Of a stretch of DNA of 64,000 bases, positions 1 through 8,557 are shown one piece after another. Position 1 is the stretch's first letter. Each line of letters begins with the position of its first letter. Below the pieces are notes generated by a model. That model was not told the origin of the DNA. It saw nothing but the letters and a program-made list of their open reading frames with translations, and ran no database searches. The stretch is from DATFVJ01 sp963820395. Lineage in GTDB: Bacteria; Actinomycetota; Actinomycetes; Streptosporangiales; Streptosporangiaceae. Location: the NCBI GenBank assembly GCA_963820395.1, contig CAWGAE010000015.1, positions 620,001 through 684,000 of the forward strand. Reading direction: 5' to 3'. The position numbers were made by a program, and so were the translations under genes.

Positions 1-1
1 G

Positions 2-64
2 GCGAGCCCGTACCCTGACGGCGCTACCGGCTGGGACACCGTCCAGGTAAGCGTCTCCGCCTGA
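2..64 (+). CDS. C-terminal end of a protein cut by the window edge
   Basis: An open frame enters from the left edge and ends at a TGA at 62-64 after about 20 residues (ending TVQVSVSA). The alternating hydrophobic and polar residues read like a last beta strand of a secreted or cell-surface protein. Nothing more can be said from so short a piece, and it could be chance. Confidence 0.3.
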   Translation, partial: ASPYPDGATGWDTVQVSVSA

Positions 65-141
65 CGTGGCCGAGCCCTGCCGCAGGGGTGGACGAGCCGG
101 GTTTCGTCAGCACTGTTCCGCTCCTTCAGGTCATCAGGTCA

Positions 142-1665
142 TCAGGGCACGCGGCCCGCCCGCGCCCCGATCACCGGCTGGCATGGCCGCAGCTCACCAC
201 CATCAGGCCCGACGCCACCCCAGGCTTGCAGCAGGCACATGACGATGAGCACCCCGAGCAGGAACAGCACGCCGAGATGGCTGAACCTGGCGACGTTGAC
301 GCTCAGCGCGCCGGTGTCCGGCTGCACGCCGGGGAGCAGCATCTCGCTGAGTAGCAGGCACCGGGCAATCAACAGGTAATCGAGCCAGCTGGCCGGCATG
401 AGCGCGAGCAACGGGAAGATCAGCGCGTCGTACCAGGGCGCCTGCACGGGGAAGATGACGAGCCAGCCGAGCGCCAGGGCGGCGGCGGGGCGGACGGCAG
501 GCAGCGCCGGATGGCCGGGAGGAAGGCGCCAGAGCAGCAGCAGCGCCAGCGCCAGCGTGGCGAGCAGCACCATGGCCGCGAAGACCGCGGGCCGGGACCG
601 GATTGCGGCGGGCACCGGGTAGATGAATCCGGCACTGACGGTGAGCCGGCGGCTGAGGACGGCCGTGTTCAGTACGCCAGGAAGCAGATAGCTCGGTATG
701 AGCACGGCGGCGGCGCCCACAAGCCCGGCCACGATGATGCGTGGCGATTTGCGGGCGGCCCAGGCCATGCCCAGGCCGACCAGTGCGAACGGCGTCTTGA
801 TCGCCGTCGCGGCCCCGACGATGAGGCCGGTCACGGCGCCGGCGATGATGCCGGAGCAGCGGCGCGACCGAATCATAATCAGCGAGGCCACCGCGAGCAG
901 AGCGAGCAGCACGTCCACATGGCCGCTGCCGACCAGCCAGAACAGCATCAGCGGGTTGACCGCCCAGAGCAGGCAGGCCCGGGCCTGGCGGGCGCGGTCC
1001 CGCCCGGCAAGCCGGACCAGCCCGACGGCCGTGACGACAAACGCGATCCCGTTGCCGAGCCTGATCCAGAAGACGATCCGCGCCATCGACGCGCCGCCGA
1101 GCTTGGCTGCTGCCCACTGGACGGCGGTCGCGACCGGGCCGTAGATAGTCGGCAGGGTCCGCCAGTTCGTGGGCGCGAAGAACCCCACGGGGTCACCGCT
1201 ACGCTGCAGCTGCGCCGGCCGCATCAGGTAGGGGTTGTGGCCGAGGCCCGCGATCCGGCCGTAAATGGCGTAATTGAGCACGTCGATGGACCCGGCAGGC
1301 GGCAGGATGACGAACAGGGCCGCAGTTGCCGCGGCGGCACCGACCAGCAGCCTGGCCGACGGCCGCCAGCCACGCCCGACGGCGGCGATACCTATGGCGA
1401 CCGCGAGCGCGCCGAGGAGCAGGCCCGTCCGCTCGAGGGTGATGACGATGGCAGGGGACGGCCTCGCGGACAGTGACCATATCGGGGCCCCCGGTCCAAT
1501 TCGCGGCACCCCCGCCGACGGGCCAAGCGCCATCACGACCGCAAGCAGCGTGATGCTCACCAGGAAGAGGATCACCGCGGAAATGACGAGCGCGGGGCTG
1601 CCACCTCGCCGGGCAAGTCGCACACCGCCAGGCTGCGCCGGGTCAGTGCCGGTGCTGGCGGTCAT
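142..1665 (-). CDS. Polytopic GT-C type membrane glycosyltransferase (GT87/MptB-like)
   Basis: This 507-residue protein is mostly hydrophobic, with about a dozen membrane segments separated by short polar loops. After the first two segments a loop carries the acidic motif SIDVLNYAIYGRI followed by GHNPY. An acidic residue in the first large outer loop is the usual catalytic signature of polyprenol-phosphate-mannose dependent GT-C enzymes of actinobacteria, which add mannose or similar sugars to lipoglycans outside the membrane. The family call rests on topology and this motif; the sugar is not readable. It is transcribed alone, with a 220-bp gene-free gap to the next minus-strand gene. The long open frames on the opposite strand here are GC-driven shadows. 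Confidence 0.75.
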   Translation of the reverse strand: MTASTGTDPAQPGGVRLARRGGSPALVISAVILFLVSITLLAVVMALGPSAGVPRIGPGAPIWSLSARPSPAIVITLERTGLLLGALAVAIGIAAVGRGWRPSARLLVGAAAATAALFVILPPAGSIDVLNYAIYGRIAGLGHNPYLMRPAQLQRSGDPVGFFAPTNWRTLPTIYGPVATAVQWAAAKLGGASMARIVFWIRLGNGIAFVVTAVGLVRLAGRDRARQARACLLWAVNPLMLFWLVGSGHVDVLLALLAVASLIMIRSRRCSGIIAGAVTGLIVGAATAIKTPFALVGLGMAWAARKSPRIIVAGLVGAAAVLIPSYLLPGVLNTAVLSRRLTVSAGFIYPVPAAIRSRPAVFAAMVLLATLALALLLLWRLPPGHPALPAVRPAAALALGWLVIFPVQAPWYDALIFPLLALMPASWLDYLLIARCLLLSEMLLPGVQPDTGALSVNVARFSHLGVLFLLGVLIVMCLLQAWGGVGPDGGELRPCQPVIGARAGRVP

Positions 1666-1887
1666 GAGTGCACGTCCTGTCTCTCACAGCCATGATCGCG
1701 GTGCATTGTGCGTCACATCGGGCTGTTGCGGAATCGGGTCGACCTCTCGCATCGTCAGATTGATCTTTCAGGCTCGATCAATTGTGAAACAGCCCACATC
1801 GACGGGAAATCCACCGCGGTCATGGAAACAAGCTCCGCTTCGGTCGCCGAACCGCACGCTACCCCACCGCGCGCTTGTGACGGCCGC

Positions 1888-2532
1888 TCACGTGGTGCCC
1901 TCGGGGCCCCCCGCCGCGCCCGGGCCCCCCGCCGGGCCGGCGGCGAAGTCGCCAGGGGTGCCGGCGAGCAAGCTCAGCGGGCCAGTGAGCGCCTCGGCTA
2001 TCGCGCGCGCGGTGGCCTCCTGCATCGCCATCGGCCGGCCGACGGGATCGGCGACATCGAGCCTCTCCCGCGGCCAGGCAGCTAGCTGACCGCGCAGCGG
2101 CGCGGCGGCGGCCGTGAGCGCGCGTGCCCGTCCGCCGGGATCGTCAAGCTCGCTGATGCCGCCGGGCGGAACGGCCGCCGCGAGCGCGGCGAACTCGCGG
2201 AGCGTGAACGTTCGCGCCGTCGCGTCCGGGCACAATGCGGCAACGATCTCGCGGTGCGGGCGGGCCGCGGCCAGAATCAGGTCGGCGTTGTCGACGATCT
2301 GCTTGGTCAGCTGGCGCGCGATGAACCCGGCCGGGTCACCGCCGAGCCGCTGGAGCACGACCGCGCTGTCCGGATGTATGGGTGCGCCGACGACCGCGTG
2401 GGTACCCGCACTCGACGCATCGATACCCGCTGTTCCGGTGCGGGCGAGCGACGCGCGAGTAAGCCGTTCGGCCAGCGGCGACCTGCACATATTCCCCGTG
2501 CAGACAAACAAGATCCGAAACGGCTGCCGCAT
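1888..2532 (-). CDS. Low-molecular-weight protein tyrosine phosphatase
   Basis: This is a cytosolic phosphatase of the LMW-PTP/arsenate-reductase fold, about 214 residues. The P-loop CTGNMCRS lies within the first 20 residues, with the nucleophilic Cys followed five residues later by Arg. The general acid is the Asp pair in ELDDPGG in the second half. The start at 2532 is preferred because GGAGG stands just upstream; an in-frame GTG five codons earlier is possible. The last 30 or so residues are low-complexity Gly/Pro/Ala, so the protein is longer than the 150-160 residues of the minimal family. In actinomycetes such enzymes act on capsule or cell-envelope tyrosine kinases or on secreted targets; the substrate here is unknown. 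Confidence 0.85.
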   Translation of the reverse strand: MRQPFRILFVCTGNMCRSPLAERLTRASLARTGTAGIDASSAGTHAVVGAPIHPDSAVVLQRLGGDPAGFIARQLTKQIVDNADLILAAARPHREIVAALCPDATARTFTLREFAALAAAVPPGGISELDDPGGRARALTAAAAPLRGQLAAWPRERLDVADPVGRPMAMQEATARAIAEALTGPLSLLAGTPGDFAAGPAGGPGAAGGPEGTT

Positions 2533-2816
2533 GTGGCCTCCGATCACAGACTCCTGTCACTGTAAGCCTCGCGCGAGTGAACACGCGGCATGCGCGGTCT
2601 GACGGTGTGTGAAATATCGCCTGGCCAGGCGGGCGCGGACAAGTTGATCCGAGATGATCACGCCGACTTCGCCGCGGCGACGCGCAGGCTCACCGGCGGC
2701 GGGACCGTCGCGGCGGTGCGACGGTCGGCAAGAGACGAGGCACGCCACGCGGACAATCTGGCCGCCCGCCCGCAGCATCGGCAAGCTGATCATCGACGTA
2801 CGGGCCCGGCGGTCGC

Positions 2817-3770
2817 TCACCGGTTCACGGGCTCCCGGGGCTCGGCCGCCATGACGTCAAGACGCCGCAAGATCATTCCCTCGCGCAGCGCCCAGGGACA
2901 GATCTCCAGCGCCGATAGGCCGAACAGGTCCATCGCGGCGTCCGCCACGATCGCGCCTGCGAGTAGCTGCCCCGCCCGCCCCTCCGATACACCGGGCAAC
3001 TCCGCGCGCTCCGCGGCGGCCATGCCCGCGAGGCGGTCAACCCACGGCGTCAGCTTTGCATGGCTGAGCAGGCGCCTGACGTAAGGGCCCTCGCTTGACG
3101 GTGCCGCGCCGGCGATGCGGGCAAGTTGCTTGAACGTCTTCGACGTGGCCACCGCATGGTCGGCTGGACCATGCCGCACCAGGTCACCGACGGTCCGGGC
3201 GATCTCAGTGCGGACGTGCTTGCGCAACCGGCGCACCTCGTCGGCGGACGGCGGGTCGCCGGTGAACCAATCGCGGGTGAGCCGGCTCGCGCCGAGCGGC
3301 AGGGAGATCGCGACGTCGGGTTCCTCGTCCGGGCCCGCGGCGATTTCGAGCGAGCCGCCCCCGATGTCCACCACCAGCAGCCTGCCGAACGACCAGCCGA
3401 ACCAGCGGCGGCCCGCAAGGAACGTCAGGCGTGACTCCTCCTCACCGGTCAGCACCCGGATGTTTACATGGCTCTCGGCCCATATCCTGGCCAGGACCTC
3501 TTCCCCGTTGACCGCGTCGCGGATCGCTGAAGTGGCGAAGGAGAGCAGTTCCTCGACGCCCTTGTCCTCGGCGACCTGCAGCGCCTCGCCCACGAAAACC
3601 CGCAACTTCTCGGCGCCGCCGCCGCTGAGCCTGTTGCCGTCCTTGAGGTGGTCGGCGAGCCGGAGCTCCGCCTTGTGGGAGTAGGCGGCCATCGGCCGGG
3701 CCCCCTCGTGCGCATCCACCACAAGCAGGTGCACCGTGTTGGATCCAACATCCAGGACACCGAGTCGCAT
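2817..3770 (-). CDS. Ppx/GppA family exopolyphosphatase or (p)ppGpp phosphohydrolase
   Basis: The 317-residue protein has the ASKHA (actin-like ATPase) fold of the Ppx/GppA family. The N-terminal phosphate-binding loop reads DVGSNTVHLLV, the catalytic-region loop is GEEESRLTFLAGR, and the second phosphate loop is VVDIGGGSLEIA. Its length fits the short two-domain actinobacterial forms that lack the C-terminal HD domain of E. coli Ppx. It would hydrolyse polyphosphate ends or pppGpp. It is not next to pst or phoU, which lie about 35 kb away in this window. Which of the two substrates is used cannot be told from sequence. Confidence 0.88.
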   Translation of the reverse strand: MRLGVLDVGSNTVHLLVVDAHEGARPMAAYSHKAELRLADHLKDGNRLSGGGAEKLRVFVGEALQVAEDKGVEELLSFATSAIRDAVNGEEVLARIWAESHVNIRVLTGEEESRLTFLAGRRWFGWSFGRLLVVDIGGGSLEIAAGPDEEPDVAISLPLGASRLTRDWFTGDPPSADEVRRLRKHVRTEIARTVGDLVRHGPADHAVATSKTFKQLARIAGAAPSSEGPYVRRLLSHAKLTPWVDRLAGMAAAERAELPGVSEGRAGQLLAGAIVADAAMDLFGLSALEICPWALREGMILRRLDVMAAEPREPVNR

Positions 3771-4446
3771 GATTCGAAACTACCCACCGTTAACTTGTCG
3801 TCGTACCCTTCGCGCGGCGTCACCCAATGGCAAAGCCGGGTGGCGCTGCGAGTCGGCGGAGCTTCGGCCAAAAAAACGAAGCGGCCACTCCAACGTCCTC
3901 CAGAACCCTAGTCCTGCCAACGAACCATTGTGCCGCCGCAGCGGATGTTCGCTGACTTGGGGACTCATCGCTACCCTGGCGCTACTCAAGGTCACTGTAA
4001 TCTCGGGCATCTCTTCTGCAGTTTCCGGCACAGCGGCCTCACCGAGCACGGAGAATGAAGCCCGGGCACCATTTGGCGCCGATAATCACGGAGGCCCGGT
4101 GGCTGCGCCACGGCATCGGATGGGAACGGATAGTATCCCCGCTCTTGCTGCCTGGCCGATCCCGCCGCACCATGTAGCTGTCCCCTTGTCCGGTCCCGGA
4201 TCGTGCCGGACGGATCGGCCGAGCAAAAAACGTCACTGTCAAGCTATAAACGTCACTGTCAAGCTATAAAGGAAAATATGACCGCCGCCGTGATCCCTCT
4301 CCTGCCGCTCGGCGGCGGCAGTCCGCGCCCGGGACAAAGATCGGCATCGTCCCGCGGCGAGCCCGCTGATTACCGCCCTGGGCAAGTACCAGTGCCCGCG
4401 CTCGGCCTCGCAATCCAGCGCCGTACGCCTAGCGAAGGAGACGACC
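3771..4446. other. Gene-free interval
   Basis: No frame here has coding character. The interval holds a perfect 20-bp tandem duplication (annotated separately) and, just before the next gene, its ribosome binding site (GAAGGAG). No hairpin followed by a T-run was found. Confidence 0.5.
4231..4270 (+). repeat. Perfect 20-bp tandem duplication
   Basis: The unit CGTCACTGTCAAGCTATAAA occurs twice with no gap, at 4231-4250 and 4251-4270. Each copy ends in TATAAA, which could be a promoter -10 element, but no convincing -35 is spaced from it. It lies 177 bp before the small gene at 4447, so it may be a regulatory direct repeat or a simple slippage product. Confidence 0.9.
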
Positions 4447-4791
4447 ATGGCGAGCAGCCCGGTAGAGGCGGCCGCAGAGGCAGTGCAACAGCACATCGGA
4501 GGGTTCGCCCCTGAGTCAGCCGCCGATCTTGACCGGTTCCTGCACGACCTGCCGCGGTTGTTCGAGCGAACCGCGGAGGCCCTGGCCCAGCTAGCCGACC
4601 GCTTCGGCGGTGATCTGCCCGTGCATCCGAGCGTGCACGAGCACCTGCGGGAACTGGCGGCCGTTTCGGCCGGGAGCGCGGAATTCGCTGAGGAGGCGTG
4701 GAGCCTGCACCGGACCGTGCACGATCGCGAGCTTGAGCGCATCGAGAACCCGCGGCCAGGTGAGGATCTCTGGGATGTCAACACCCAGTAG
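4447..4791 (+). CDS. Small acidic helical protein paired with an FtsK-like ATPase
   Basis: The 114-residue protein starts at an ATG preceded by GAAGGAG at good spacing. It is Ala, Glu and Leu rich and predicted largely helical, with no signal peptide or membrane segment. Its 3' end overlaps the start of the translocase gene by 17 bp, so the two are very probably translated together and act together. I do not recognise a named family. Small partners of this kind precede FtsK/TraB-like ATPases in actinobacterial integrative elements, which is context rather than proof of function. Confidence 0.7.
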   Translation: MASSPVEAAAEAVQQHIGGFAPESAADLDRFLHDLPRLFERTAEALAQLADRFGGDLPVHPSVHEHLRELAAVSAGSAEFAEEAWSLHRTVHDRELERIENPRPGEDLWDVNTQ

Positions 4792-6691
4792 CCGATCGAG
4801 TTGGGCGCTGCGGGCGGGACCGCTTGAGACGATCGCGCTCGCCTCGCTCATCGCGGCGGTCATCTACGCGGTGGGTTGGATCATCTACGTCACCGCGGCA
4901 CCGGTGTGGCTGACGGGCGTCATCGTCGCTGTCGCCACCGCCGCGGCGCTTATCCCGGTCCTGGCCCACACTGGCCCCGGCGCGGCGGCGGGTTACACCC
5001 TGGCCTGCGCACTCGCAGCCGGCGGATGGCTGATCTACGCAGCCATCGCCTCACCAGGCACGTGGATCGCCATCACGGCCGCCGCCGTGCTCACCCTGGC
5101 ACTCGGGCTCCTCTATCCCTCGGTGCGCCGCCATCAGCGGTACCTGGCCGAGGAGGCGCGCCGCCGCGCGGAGGAGGAGCGCAGGAAGGCGGACGCGCGC
5201 AGGTGGCCGGACCTGCTCGACGACCTCGGTTACCCGGGTATCGCATTCCGCGGCCAGACGGGGACGAGATCCGGCCAGACCATCAGGCTCGGCCTCCCGG
5301 CGAGCGGCAAGGTCAGGTACGGCACGCTGGCAGAGGCGGCGGAGCGGATCGAGATCGCGGCAAGGCTGCGCCGCGGCGCCGTGCGGGTCGAACGCGGCGG
5401 GCGCGCGGACGAAGTGCTCTTGCACGTGGCTGAGCGGGACGTACTCGCGGAGACGATCCCGCTTCCCGGCGACTCACAGCCGCTTACCGTCAACCGGCCG
5501 CTGCCAGTCGGGCTGCATGAGGACGGGACGGTCTGCGCCATCACCCTGCGCGAGGTCGCCGCGCTGGTCGTGGGCCTCCGGGGCTCGGGCAAGTCAAACT
5601 TGATCAATGTGTTGATCGCGCAACTGTCCAGGTGCGCCGACACGGTGATCTTCATGATCGACCTGAAGGGCGGCCGGACGGCGCTGCCGTGGCTGCGGCC
5701 CTGGCTGGGCGGACGCGCCGCCCGTCCAGTCATCGACTGGGTGGCCACCACAAGGGAGGAGGCTGAGCGGATGCTCCGCGCCGTGCTGCGCGGCATCGAT
5801 GCCCGTGCCCACTCGGGTGCGGGCGGCGAGAAGATCACACCCTCCCGTGACCTGCCTGCGGTGATCCTCATCGTCGAGGAGGTCGCGGTGATCTTCGGTA
5901 TGAACGGCGGACCGCGCACCTCACTCGAAGGCACGACGAACGCCACGCTCGCCGGGCTCGGCACCCAGGTCACGCAGCTCGGCAGGAGCGAGGCCATCGA
6001 TCCTGTCCTGGTCACCCAGCGAGGCGCCGTGACCATGATCGGCAGCGCTGACCTCAAGTCACAGTGCGCGCTGCGGATCGGGCTAGGGGTCGCGACCGAG
6101 GCCGACGCCCGGCTGGTCATCCCTGACGACCTGCATATCGCGGCCGACCTCGCGCGCCTGCGGCATCCAGGGTCGGGGATAGTGCAGTCCCGCGACGGCC
6201 GCCCGGTGCCGGTGAAGTTCTACCGGCTCGACCACGACCGGATCGCGAGGATCGCCGAACGCTCGGCCCCGGCCCGCCCCGCACCGGACCGGCTTCTCGC
6301 CGAGGCGCTCGGCGACGACTACCGGCGCCGCTGGTCGGTGGAACGGGCCGGGCACCTGCGCGGCGCAACGGAACGAGCGGCCGGTGAGGCGGTGCCGTCA
6401 CCACAGCCGTCGTCGCAGGTGCGGGCGCAGGCTGCCGACACCGACCGCGAGTTCGCCGAGATCGTCGCGGGGCTGGGGAACGGCCAGGCCAGCGCGGCAC
6501 CCGCGCGTAAGCGCATGCTCGAAATCCTGACCGGCACCGGCGTAATGGGCGCCACTTCCACCCGGCTGCTCGCGATGCTGGAGGTGGAGGGTATCGCACC
6601 GGCACGGCAGTCACTGGATCGCTGGCTGGAAGAGGAGGAAACAGCGGGGCGGGTCGAGCGCGCCTCACACGGGCGATGGAAGACCCGGTAG
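4775..6691 (+). CDS. Membrane-anchored FtsK/SpoIIIE-like DNA translocase
   Basis: The protein has 638 residues from the ATG at 4775, chosen because it overlaps the upstream gene and is followed at once by membrane segments. Residues 15-115 hold four or five membrane helices. Residues 120-145 are a charged Arg/Glu helix, and the FtsK ATPase domain follows. Walker A is GLRGSGKSN (about 267-275) and Walker B is AVILIVEEVA (about 362-371). The last 70 residues resemble a winged-helix DNA-reading domain. It should pump double-stranded DNA, as FtsK does in division or TraB/TraSA does in actinobacterial conjugation. No replication initiator, integrase or spread gene adjoins it, so a remnant of an integrative conjugative element or a chromosomal FtsK paralogue are both possible. 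Confidence 0.8.
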   Translation: MSTPSSRSSWALRAGPLETIALASLIAAVIYAVGWIIYVTAAPVWLTGVIVAVATAAALIPVLAHTGPGAAAGYTLACALAAGGWLIYAAIASPGTWIAITAAAVLTLALGLLYPSVRRHQRYLAEEARRRAEEERRKADARRWPDLLDDLGYPGIAFRGQTGTRSGQTIRLGLPASGKVRYGTLAEAAERIEIAARLRRGAVRVERGGRADEVLLHVAERDVLAETIPLPGDSQPLTVNRPLPVGLHEDGTVCAITLREVAALVVGLRGSGKSNLINVLIAQLSRCADTVIFMIDLKGGRTALPWLRPWLGGRAARPVIDWVATTREEAERMLRAVLRGIDARAHSGAGGEKITPSRDLPAVILIVEEVAVIFGMNGGPRTSLEGTTNATLAGLGTQVTQLGRSEAIDPVLVTQRGAVTMIGSADLKSQCALRIGLGVATEADARLVIPDDLHIAADLARLRHPGSGIVQSRDGRPVPVKFYRLDHDRIARIAERSAPARPAPDRLLAEALGDDYRRRWSVERAGHLRGATERAAGEAVPSPQPSSQVRAQAADTDREFAEIVAGLGNGQASAAPARKRMLEILTGTGVMGATSTRLLAMLEVEGIAPARQSLDRWLEEEETAGRVERASHGRWKTR

Positions 6692-6793
6692 GGGCGATGC
6701 TTGCTGCATGAGGTCACCGCGCCGCGTCGCCCGGCGGCCATGCTCCGGGTAGCCGCCGGAAGGACAAGCGGGTGACCGCCCGGAGCGTACAGG

Positions 6794-8071
6794 TCACGTC
6801 TCGATCAGCAGTTCGCCGACCGGCCGGCGGGCAGTGACCGAGGCGGTATCCGCCCGGCCCAACTGCAGCAGCATTTGCGGCGCACCGGGCAGTGCCAGGC
6901 GTGCACGGATCTCGGCGCGCATGGGCGCCGACTCGAGAGGCTGCGTGTGCAGGCTGGCGAAGACCCACCGGCTGGCGGCATGCACAAGCAGCCTGTGCAA
7001 CGCCTGCCCGGCCCGCAGCCAATCGGCCCGCTCGTCCCCTCCGGTGGTGAGGACCGCGGTCATGGCAGGCTGTGAGTCGCCCGTCTCGAGCTTTCCCCAG
7101 CCGCGGCCCAGGTCGAAGTCGCGCGGCGCCAGCACGCCGCGCCGGCGCCCGGGCTGCGCGGAGTAGGCGCGGGCAGGCACGCCGTCGCGTGCCGGGCTGC
7201 CGGGCCGGCGGGTCCAGCGCCGCTGCTCCGCCCGCAGGGCCGAATTCTCGTTCTGCCTGCGCTCCGCCGCGGCGACCAACCCCGCGAGCTGCTGATACGG
7301 GCCGGGCCGGTCGAACAGCACGAGCGTCGCACCCTCGGCCGCCGCGTCGCGCTGCAGGCAGGCCAGCAGGCCGGGCGGCAACGGATCGGGGCTGAAGGGC
7401 CCGCGGTGCGTGTGCCGGTGCGCGATCGCCGCGAGCAGGCGGCCCTCGCCCGCAGTCATAGGTATCGAGGCGCCGAGCCACACCCGTGCGAGCAGGTCAT
7501 ACTCATTCGAAGAGGGCAGCAGCTGAACAAGCGGGAGGTAGCCGAGCCTGCGCACGGCGAGTCGCAGCCCGAAAAGCGCGGCGCCACAGCTGATGAGCAT
7601 CTCCCGGCCTGTCGGATCGATGGCGTGCAGGCCCCGGCTGCGGTCCGCGTGCAGTTCAATTACGTTGCCGTCGACACCGAACCGCCATGGCTGGCTGTTG
7701 TGGATCGATGGTGCGCGTGCCGCGGTGGCCAGCAGGTACTCGATCTGGTCCGTCGGGATCGGCACGACTCCCACCCGAGCACGGCGCGGCTCGCTGGCTG
7801 TTTCGCGGCCCATGTCGCGGCCCTCGCGGCGGGCGCTATCGCGGAACTCTTCGCCCGACAGCGGCGCGGCCGCGTCTGGCCGTACGCCGGCCGTCCCGGT
7901 CACGATGGGGGGTTCGAGCCCGAGTGAGTCGAGGTAGTCGAGGTACTCGGCGACCAGGTCGGGCTCGTCGAGCACACCCCGGTACCGCTGCCCTTCGTTG
8001 TCGACGGCCGTGTACGCGCGTCGGCCATCGGGCCAGTAGTAGCCGAGCTCCAAGCGTGCGATCTCTTTCAT
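6794..8071 (-). CDS. Acg-type nitroreductase-fold protein with an extra N-terminal domain
   Basis: The start is placed at the ATG at 8071 because GAGGTG lies six bases upstream; a GTG three codons earlier is less likely. From about residue 95 the protein matches the FMN nitroreductase fold in its Acg branch (Rv2032 of M. tuberculosis), with the motif RAPSIHNSQPWRF. Acg proteins bind FMN but close the active site with a lid and have doubtful reductase activity; they belong to the DosR dormancy regulon. The first 85 residues (YYWPDGRRAYTAVDNEGQRYRG and on) are acidic and are not part of the usual roughly 330-residue Acg protein. A palindrome-like stretch at 8129-8143 (AGGGCCCTTAGCCCT) upstream could be a regulator site but matches the DosR box poorly. 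Confidence 0.78.
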   Translation of the reverse strand: MKEIARLELGYYWPDGRRAYTAVDNEGQRYRGVLDEPDLVAEYLDYLDSLGLEPPIVTGTAGVRPDAAAPLSGEEFRDSARREGRDMGRETASEPRRARVGVVPIPTDQIEYLLATAARAPSIHNSQPWRFGVDGNVIELHADRSRGLHAIDPTGREMLISCGAALFGLRLAVRRLGYLPLVQLLPSSNEYDLLARVWLGASIPMTAGEGRLLAAIAHRHTHRGPFSPDPLPPGLLACLQRDAAAEGATLVLFDRPGPYQQLAGLVAAAERRQNENSALRAEQRRWTRRPGSPARDGVPARAYSAQPGRRRGVLAPRDFDLGRGWGKLETGDSQPAMTAVLTTGGDERADWLRAGQALHRLLVHAASRWVFASLHTQPLESAPMRAEIRARLALPGAPQMLLQLGRADTASVTARRPVGELLIET

Positions 8072-8260
8072 GGATATCACCTCGCGACCTCTTGGTCGTC
8101 AGCGTTCTCGCACGTGGCGACCTGCCAAAGGGCCCTTAGCCCTGTCGCGTGCGCCGAATGTCCCCACCCCGCGTGGCAGCGCGACCCATTCGGTCATCCG
8201 GCTGCGACAAAAAGGGCCGATTCAGCACGAGTACGCCGGGGCGGCAGCGCGGTCACGGCG

Positions 8261-8557
8261 TTAGCCGCCCGCCATGGCTCCCACGACCAGAAACGGCTCA
8301 CAGCCGAGCGCGACCGCGTTGGGCAGCGGCGTGTCCGGCAGTTCATGGGACAGATCCTGCTCGCAGGCGAAGAACCGCACGAACGCTCGGCGCTGCCCGG
8401 TGACGTGGTCGCGGATCGTCCCGCGCAGCATCGGATAGCGGTCCTCGAGCGCGTCGAGGACCAGGCGCTGCGTGGCCTGGCCAGCAAGGCGGAGTTCCAC
8501 CTCGCCGTCAACACGCGCGAGCGTCCGCAGGTGTGCGGGGAGCACGACCCGGATCAT
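8261..8557 (-). CDS. MoaD/ThiS-like ubiquitin-fold protein
   Basis: The protein is 98 residues and ends in AMAGG. The C-terminal Gly-Gly is the hallmark of MoaD, ThiS and other beta-grasp sulfur carriers, which are activated at that tail by adenylation and thiocarboxylation. Its start overlaps the stop of the preceding BNR-repeat gene by four bases (ATGA), so the two form one translational unit. No moaE, thiG or adenylating enzyme is adjacent, so the partner and the sulfur acceptor are unknown. The pairing with a BNR propeller points to a dedicated role rather than molybdopterin synthesis. Confidence 0.8.
   Translation of the reverse strand: MIRVVLPAHLRTLARVDGEVELRLAGQATQRLVLDALEDRYPMLRGTIRDHVTGQRRAFVRFFACEQDLSHELPDTPLPNAVALGCEPFLVVGAMAGG

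Noticed and set aside
511..1476. A 321-codon plus-strand frame opposite the GT-C glycosyltransferase
   Set aside because: Shadow frame; charged low-complexity residues and no ribosome site, while the opposite strand has a coherent membrane protein.
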